Assembly (NCBI RefSeq): GCF_900111515.1
Contig: NZ_FOHS01000001.1
Coordinates: forward strand, 1,309,419-1,373,418
DNA: 64,000 nt
Reading direction: 5' to 3'
DNA from: Hymenobacter actinosclerus
Lineage (GTDB): Bacteria; Bacteroidota; Bacteroidia; Cytophagales; Hymenobacteraceae
Shown here: positions 59,295 through 64,000 of the stretch, piece by piece
How positions within the stretch are numbered: the stretch's first letter is position 1
Layout of the letters: every line of letters starts with the position of its first letter
Notes under the pieces: generated by a model
What the model saw: the letters and a program-made list of their open reading frames with translations, nothing else
What the model was told of the DNA's origin: nothing
The model's database searches: none
Made by a program: the position numbers and the translations under genes

Positions 59295-60449
59295 ATGACG
59301 CACCCCGCCGCCGCGACTCCTCCTGCCGGGCCGCCGCCGGCCATTGTGGCCAACCAGCACATCTACACCGATTATTTCGACGAGCAGTTCGTCGAAACGC
59401 TCGACCGCAACATTATGCAGCTGCTCGACCGGGTGTGGTTCCGCTCCGAGCTGGTGGGCTTCGACGACTACCCCCAGCGCAACCGCCCCGACCGGCCCCT
59501 GCTGTTCGCCTCCAACCACTCGGGCATGGCCTTCCCCTGGGATGCCATGGTGGCCCTGGCCCACCTGTGGCGCTACCTGCCCGACCTGCGCGACCTGCCC
59601 CGGCCGCTGTCGGCGCCCATGCTCTCACAATCGATTTTGATGAACCCGTTTCTGGTGAAGAACTTCTGGAAGCGGGCCGGCTGCGTGGATGCCACCACGC
59701 TCAATTTCGAAACGATGATGTACTACAACGACCACAACCTGATGCTGTACCCCGAGGGGGTGCCGGGCATCGGGAAGGGGTTCAACAACAAGTACCGGCT
59801 GCAGCGCCTGGCCACCAGCATCGTGCGCCTGGGCATCGAGCACCGCACCGACATCATCCCGTTCTACACCATCAACGGCGAGTACCTCAACCCCCACACC
59901 TACAGCTGGGAGTGGGTGAACCGGCTGAGCAAGAAAATCGGGATTCCGTTTATTCCGGTGGGGCCGATTTTGCTGTTGGTGCTGCTGCAACCCTGGTTTT
60001 TCTACATGGCGTTTCCGGCCAAGCTCACCTTCGTGCTGGGCTCGCGCGTGAAGCCCTACGAAATGACCGACAAGAATTCCGCCGACCTCACCCGCGACGA
60101 CTACCGGGCCCTGTCGGAGCAGCTGCGTGCGCGCATGCAAACCGAGCTGGACGCCGCCGTGGCGAAGTACGGGCAGCAGCCCTACCGCTGGGGCGAGCTG
60201 TGGCAGCGCATCAAAACCAACTGGCGCTACTTCCCGTTTTTTCTGCCCTGGGCCTGGCCCGCGCTCTACCAGGAGTTCGAGCGCCAGTACATTAAAGCCG
60301 GCCGCCGCGACTTCGACCTCGACCTGCGCACGCCCGGCGCCTACTGGCGCATGCTCTGGCGCAACCCCTTCACGCTAAGCTTTTTTATTCCGCTGCTGGG
60401 TTGGATTCCCATCGCCATCCGCGGTTATAAAAACCATAAGATTAAGTAG
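59295..60449 (+). CDS. Glycerolipid acyltransferase-family protein
   Basis: The 384-residue protein has the acyltransferase entry PLLFASNHSGMAFPWDAMVA, where His and Asp are separated by seven residues rather than four. The phosphate-binding LMLYPEGVPGIGKGFNNKYR (PEG) follows, and a later membrane segment (PVGPILLLVLLQPWFFYMAF). The C-terminus has a further helix. It probably acylates a lysophospholipid or similar lipid; the wider His-Asp spacing marks a distinct subgroup. Confidence 0.8.
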   Translation: MTHPAAATPPAGPPPAIVANQHIYTDYFDEQFVETLDRNIMQLLDRVWFRSELVGFDDYPQRNRPDRPLLFASNHSGMAFPWDAMVALAHLWRYLPDLRDLPRPLSAPMLSQSILMNPFLVKNFWKRAGCVDATTLNFETMMYYNDHNLMLYPEGVPGIGKGFNNKYRLQRLATSIVRLGIEHRTDIIPFYTINGEYLNPHTYSWEWVNRLSKKIGIPFIPVGPILLLVLLQPWFFYMAFPAKLTFVLGSRVKPYEMTDKNSADLTRDDYRALSEQLRARMQTELDAAVAKYGQQPYRWGELWQRIKTNWRYFPFFLPWAWPALYQEFERQYIKAGRRDFDLDLRTPGAYWRMLWRNPFTLSFFIPLLGWIPIAIRGYKNHKIK

Positions 60450-60572
60450 AATTATGAATTCAAGTTACCTGATTGTTTGACGTTATAAAATTCCTCTAAA
60501 GCGGAGAGAAAAGCCATATTAACTGCTTTGCCAATTAAAAATTTATAATCCAAAATTCATAATTAACAAAGA

Positions 60573-61526
60573 ATGACTTCGCCCCAACACGCGGTATTGA
60601 AACAGTTTCTGGTGGCGGCCACCGGCCCGCTGGCCGAGCGGCGGCCCCGGCTGCCGGCCATGCGCCTGTTTGCCGAACTGCTGGCCTTCGGGCAGTTCAC
60701 GCCCTGGAATGTGTTCGTGGAAGACACCGACGTGGAAGGCATTCCGGCCGAGTGGGTGCGACCGGCCAACCCGGCCGCGGGGCGGGTACTGCTGTACCTG
60801 CATGGCGGCGGCTACGTGCTGGGCTCGCTCAACACCCACCGGTCGCTGGTGGGCCGGCTGGCCCAGAAGTGCGGGGTTACCACGCTGGCCATCAACTACC
60901 GCAAAGCCCCCGAGTACCCGTTTCCGGCCGCCCTCGAAGATGCGCTAACGGCCTACTTCTGGCTGCTGAACCAGGGCTACGCGCCCGCCGACATCATCGT
61001 GGCCGGCGACTCGGCCGGGGGCGGGCTGGCTCTGGCCGTGCTGCTGGCCCTGCGCGACGCCGACGAGCCGCTGCCCGCCGCCGCCGTCGGCCTCTCGCCC
61101 TGGACCGATTTGCAGCTGCCCACTTCCACGCTGCGCAGCCTGAGCCACCACGAAAGCCTGTTGCTGGAGGCGCTGGAAATCCGGAGTTGGGGCCCGTTGT
61201 ACGCCGCCGGCACCCCGCTGAGCCACCCGCTGGTTTCGCCGGCCCGCGCCGGGCTGCACGGGCTTCCGCCGCTGCTGTTGCAGGTTTCCGACGCCGAAGT
61301 GCTCAGCGACGATGTGCGCCGCTTCGCCGACCAGGCCCGCGCCGCCGGCACTACGGTTACGCTCCAGATTTTCGATGGCCTGGTGCACTGGTGGCACCTG
61401 TTCTGGCGCTTCGTGCCCGAAGCCGATGTAGCCCTCGATCGGGTGGCCGACTTCACCCGACAGGTATGGGCGACGCCGGCCGCCATTCCGGCGCCCGGCG
61501 TCGACCCGACCCGGCAAGCAGCCTGA
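60573..61526 (+). CDS. HSL-family alpha/beta hydrolase
   Basis: Esterase of 317 residues with the hormone-sensitive lipase motif LYLHGGGYVLGSLNTHRSLV (oxyanion HGGG), nucleophile Ser in VAGDSAGGGLALAVLL, Asp in VSDAEVLSDDVR and His in GLVHWWHLF. It should hydrolyse short-chain esters. The gap before it has weak AATTCATAATT repeats. Confidence 0.9.
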   Translation: MTSPQHAVLKQFLVAATGPLAERRPRLPAMRLFAELLAFGQFTPWNVFVEDTDVEGIPAEWVRPANPAAGRVLLYLHGGGYVLGSLNTHRSLVGRLAQKCGVTTLAINYRKAPEYPFPAALEDALTAYFWLLNQGYAPADIIVAGDSAGGGLALAVLLALRDADEPLPAAAVGLSPWTDLQLPTSTLRSLSHHESLLLEALEIRSWGPLYAAGTPLSHPLVSPARAGLHGLPPLLLQVSDAEVLSDDVRRFADQARAAGTTVTLQIFDGLVHWWHLFWRFVPEADVALDRVADFTRQVWATPAAIPAPGVDPTRQAA

Positions 61527-61696
61527 AAATGAGACGTATCAGCATAAATTATTCAGATTGTAGCTTAACTATATAGCAGGTATTTCGTAGGTTTGTAAAA
61601 AATAGTAGGCTTGCATACTATTTTCGGCCCGTCAGCTTTGCAGGGGCGCTTTTTGTCTGATTCTCTTCACTTTCTATTCACTCAACCCAACTCATC

Positions 61697-62212
61697 ATGG
61701 AAGATTTGTTCAAGAAGTTCGTAAACGCCGGTGTGGGCTTCGTGTCGCTGACCAACGACCGGGTGCAGAAGACCATTGATTCGTTGGTGAAGGAAAGCAA
61801 GCTCTCGGAGAAGGAAGGCGCCAAAATCATGGGCGACCTCAAGAAAAACACCGATGCCAAGCGCAAGGAGCTGGAAAAGCAGGCCCAGAGTCTGGCCGCC
61901 AAAATGCTGAAAACAGTAGGCGTGGCGCCCAACTCGGAGCTCGAGGAGCTCAAGCGCAGCACCAAGACTGGCGGCAAACCGGCTACCGGCGGCAGCGCCG
62001 CTACTGGCAGCAAGAAAGCCGCGCCCTCGAAGGCTGGCAGCGCCGCCAAAGGAGCCGTGGCCAGCGCCACGAGCAAGGCCGCCAGCACCGTGAAGAAGGC
62101 CGCCGATAAAACCAGCGCCGCCGCCGGCAAAACCCAGAAATCGGCCGCCGGCTCGGCCGGAGCCGCCAAGAAGGCCGAGAACAAGGCCGATGCCGCCGAC
62201 GCCAAGTCGTAA
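61697..62212 (+). CDS. Phasin-like protein with histone H1-like tail
   Basis: The 171-residue protein begins with a helical domain (MEDLFKKFVNAGVGFVSLTN, then KTIDSLVKESKLSEKEGAKI) similar to PhaF/PhaI phasin or DUF-type coiled coils. The last 90 residues are Ala/Lys/Ser-rich repeats (GSKKAAPSKAGSAAKGAVAS) like histone H1 or AlgP tails. It may bind DNA, granules or both, as PhaF does. A terminator follows. Confidence 0.7.
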   Translation: MEDLFKKFVNAGVGFVSLTNDRVQKTIDSLVKESKLSEKEGAKIMGDLKKNTDAKRKELEKQAQSLAAKMLKTVGVAPNSELEELKRSTKTGGKPATGGSAATGSKKAAPSKAGSAAKGAVASATSKAASTVKKAADKTSAAAGKTQKSAAGSAGAAKKAENKADAADAKS

Positions 62213-62239
62213 GCGGATCGGTTTGCCGAAGTGAAGTAG

Positions 62240-62274
62240 AAAACCCCGTCCGTGCTTTGCGGGCGGGGTTTTTT
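62240..62274 (+). terminator. Intrinsic terminator
   Basis: AAAACCCCGTCCG pairs with CGGGCGGGGTTTT (one G-T) around TGCTTTG, followed by T residues. Confidence 0.87.
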
Positions 62275-62374
62275 GGTGGTAAGTGGTGAAGACGTGTCAT
62301 TCAGCGCGAAGCAAATAATGAGGTTGGTGCATCATTCACCTAACCACTGATTGCTGCCGTATCTTGCCCTTCTT

Positions 62375-64000
62375 ATGTTTAAGAACACCATCTCCAATCT
62401 TTCGCGCATCCGGCAGGTAGCCGAAGTGCTGATTCGCTACGGCTTCGAAGACGTGGTAACGAGCACGGCCCTGCGCCGGCTGGTGTCGAAAAGTCGGCGC
62501 CGCTCGTGGCTGGAGGGCGAGCAGGCCGTGTTTGAAACCACGCGCTGGGAGCGAATCCGGATGGTGATTGAGGAGCTGGGGCCCACCTTCATCAAGCTGG
62601 CCCAGGCCCTGAGCAACCGCGCCGACCTGCTGCCCCAGCCGCTGATTGATGAGTTCGAAAAGCTGCAAAGCAACGTGCCGCCCTTTCCGGTGGCGGAGGC
62701 GCGCGCCATTATTGAGCGGGAGCTGGGCTGCCCCCTGGAGGAAGTGTTCGACGAGTTCGAAGAGGTGCCGCTGGGCTCGGCCAGCATCGGGCAGGTGCAC
62801 GGTGCCCGGCTGCTGACGGGCGAAAAGGTAGTAGTGAAAGTGCAGCGGCCCGACGTGCAGGAAAAGGTGCGCACCGACCTGAGCCTGCTGCACGAGCTGG
62901 TGCGGCTGACGGCCGGCTTCCTGAAAAAACAGGGCCTGAGCAACCCCCAGGACATTGTGGACGCCTTTGAGCGCAGCATGACCAAGGAGCTGGACTACAC
63001 CTCCGAGGCCCGCAGCATGGAGCAATTCCGGCTGCTGTATGAGGACTACGACACGTTCTACATCCCCAAACCCTACCGTGAGCTGAGCACCAGCCGCATT
63101 CTGGTGATTGAGTACGTGAGTGGCTGCAAGATTACCGACAAAGCCCAACTGCTGGAGTGGGGCCTGAGCCCCGAAAAGGTGGCCGAAACGGGCATGGAAA
63201 TCTACCTGACCCAGATATTCGAGTTCGGGGCCTTCCACGCCGACCCTCACCCCGGCAACGTGCTGGTGCGCCCCGACGGCACGCTGGTGCTGATCGACTT
63301 TGGCATGGTGGGCCGCCTGACCAAGCAGCAGAAGTACGCCTTCGCGGGCGTGTTCATTGGCATGGCCCGGCAGGATGCGCGCAGCATGGCCCTCAACTTC
63401 CGCCGCCTGGCCCTGACCGCCGAGATTCCCGATATGCGGGCCTTCGAAGCCGATTTAAGCCAGCTGATTGAGGATTTCGCTTCGCTCGATGTAAAGGAAA
63501 TGAGCATGTCGGACCTGGCCGACTCGCTACAGGACGTAATTTACCGCTACAAGCTACAGGTGCCCGGCGCGGTATTCCTGATTTTGCGGGCCCTCGTCAT
63601 TCTGGAGGGCATTGGCAAGGTGCTGCACCCGCGCTTCAACACCTTCGAGTTCGTGCGACCCTACGGCGCCAAAATTCTTACCGAGCAGTACTCCCTCGAA
63701 AACATCCAGAGTGAGGCCCTCTACACGGGCACCCAGCTGCTGGCCCTGCTCCAGACGCTGCCCACCGACGTGCGGCAAATCGTGCGTAAAATCTCGCGCG
63801 GCGACCTGCGCCTGCGCGTGGAGCTCAGCGGCTACCAGCTGCTCATGGTGAAGGCCGACGAGCTGGTAGGGCGGAGCATTCTGGCGGCTGTTACGGTGGC
63901 CATTATTCTGTTTGCGGGCCTGAGCTTGCTGGGGCACTACTCGCCGCAAATGCCCTACTACCGCGGGCTGCCCGCCATTACCTGGTGGGCCCTGGCCATA
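62375..64000 (+). CDS. AarF/UbiB-family ABC1 atypical kinase (3' end cut off)
   Basis: The reading frame starts MFKNTISNLSRIRQVAEVLI and runs off the window after 542 codons. ABC1 kinase motifs are present: LGPTFIKLAQALSNRADLLP (KxGQ-like region in which the usual Gly-Gln is Ala-Gln), VPLGSASIGQVHGARL (Ala-rich loop), VVVKVQRP, and FGAFHADPHPGNVLVRPDGT followed by LVLIDFGMVGRL. UbiB proteins support quinone synthesis or handling. Helices near 63880-63960 form the C-terminal membrane region. Confidence 0.92.
   Translation, partial: MFKNTISNLSRIRQVAEVLIRYGFEDVVTSTALRRLVSKSRRRSWLEGEQAVFETTRWERIRMVIEELGPTFIKLAQALSNRADLLPQPLIDEFEKLQSNVPPFPVAEARAIIERELGCPLEEVFDEFEEVPLGSASIGQVHGARLLTGEKVVVKVQRPDVQEKVRTDLSLLHELVRLTAGFLKKQGLSNPQDIVDAFERSMTKELDYTSEARSMEQFRLLYEDYDTFYIPKPYRELSTSRILVIEYVSGCKITDKAQLLEWGLSPEKVAETGMEIYLTQIFEFGAFHADPHPGNVLVRPDGTLVLIDFGMVGRLTKQQKYAFAGVFIGMARQDARSMALNFRRLALTAEIPDMRAFEADLSQLIEDFASLDVKEMSMSDLADSLQDVIYRYKLQVPGAVFLILRALVILEGIGKVLHPRFNTFEFVRPYGAKILTEQYSLENIQSEALYTGTQLLALLQTLPTDVRQIVRKISRGDLRLRVELSGYQLLMVKADELVGRSILAAVTVAIILFAGLSLLGHYSPQMPYYRGLPAITWWALAI

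Overview
The window looks like a chromosome segment of a high-GC member of the Bacteroidota, most likely Hymenobacter or a close relative in the Hymenobacteraceae. The signs are TAnnTTTG promoter boxes with an upstream TTG about 20 nt away, a type IX secretion plug-like protein, a Bat-type (DUF58, VWA) gene group, a class of short bacterial SRP RNA, and many long GC-rich intergenic inverted repeats. No rRNA, phage, insertion sequence or CRISPR array was seen. The species assignment is inference; the gene families are read from the protein sequences.

Layout. 1-9000: tail of an RND efflux operon (TolC-like protein and membrane-fusion lipoprotein), a four-repeat membrane protein with a response regulator and histidine kinase, a PepSY-like protein, a J-domain protein, a histone-deacetylase-family hydrolase, and a promoter-leader-terminator unit that may be a small RNA. 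9400-16350: the most unusual region. It encodes a PcfJ-like protein, a Ro60 (TROVE plus VWA) protein, a microbial-type PARG (TIGR02452), an array of five tandem Y-RNA-like genes that imitate tRNA, and the RNA ligase RtcB. 16490-19200: MOSC protein and an iron group (VIT transporter, Dps, low-affinity iron permease-like). 19350-24600: tRNA-Leu, guaA, SRP RNA, transaldolase-like protein, ftsE, glycosyltransferase. 24600-33300: lipoprotein with LEA-like tail, DegT aminotransferase, two metallopeptidases, Gfo/Idh oxidoreductase, EcsC protein, and an amino-acid permease behind a SAM-I riboswitch. 33500-45250: CpxP-like protein, TPR-SH3 protein, tRNA-Lys, topoisomerase III, aldehyde dehydrogenase, T9SS plug-like protein, two tandem M48 peptidases. 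45270-52100: Bat-like genes, CsaA, DUF922 and a MATE pump. 52200-56000: EgtB, EgtD and a PLP aminotransferase (ergothioneine). 56300-64000: KGG stress protein, MenC-like enzyme, retropepsin-PDZ protein, acyltransferase, esterase, phasin-like protein, and an AarF/UbiB kinase cut by the window end.

The central result is at 13849-14715. Five successive units share one fold: a closing stem of 5-10 bp, a bulged U, two base pairs, a conserved internal loop (5' CGTA against 3' GCCYGTT), a second stem, then a circularly permuted tRNA body made of variable region, T arm, acceptor stem closed mostly by a UUCG-type loop, and D arm. The stems differ in sequence from unit to unit but stay paired, which is covariation visible by eye. 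This matches the known idea of YrlA-type Y RNAs that mimic tRNA and bind Ro60. Here they form a tandem array, and individual units imitate different tRNA classes (class I, Ser-like and Leu-like). With Ro60, RtcB, a PARG and a PcfJ-like protein alongside, the locus reads as an RNA surveillance and repair system whose exact job is unknown.

A second genome-wide theme is families of intergenic inverted repeats whose arm sequences vary between copies but match within each copy. Three of them separate the genes of the Ro60/RtcB locus.
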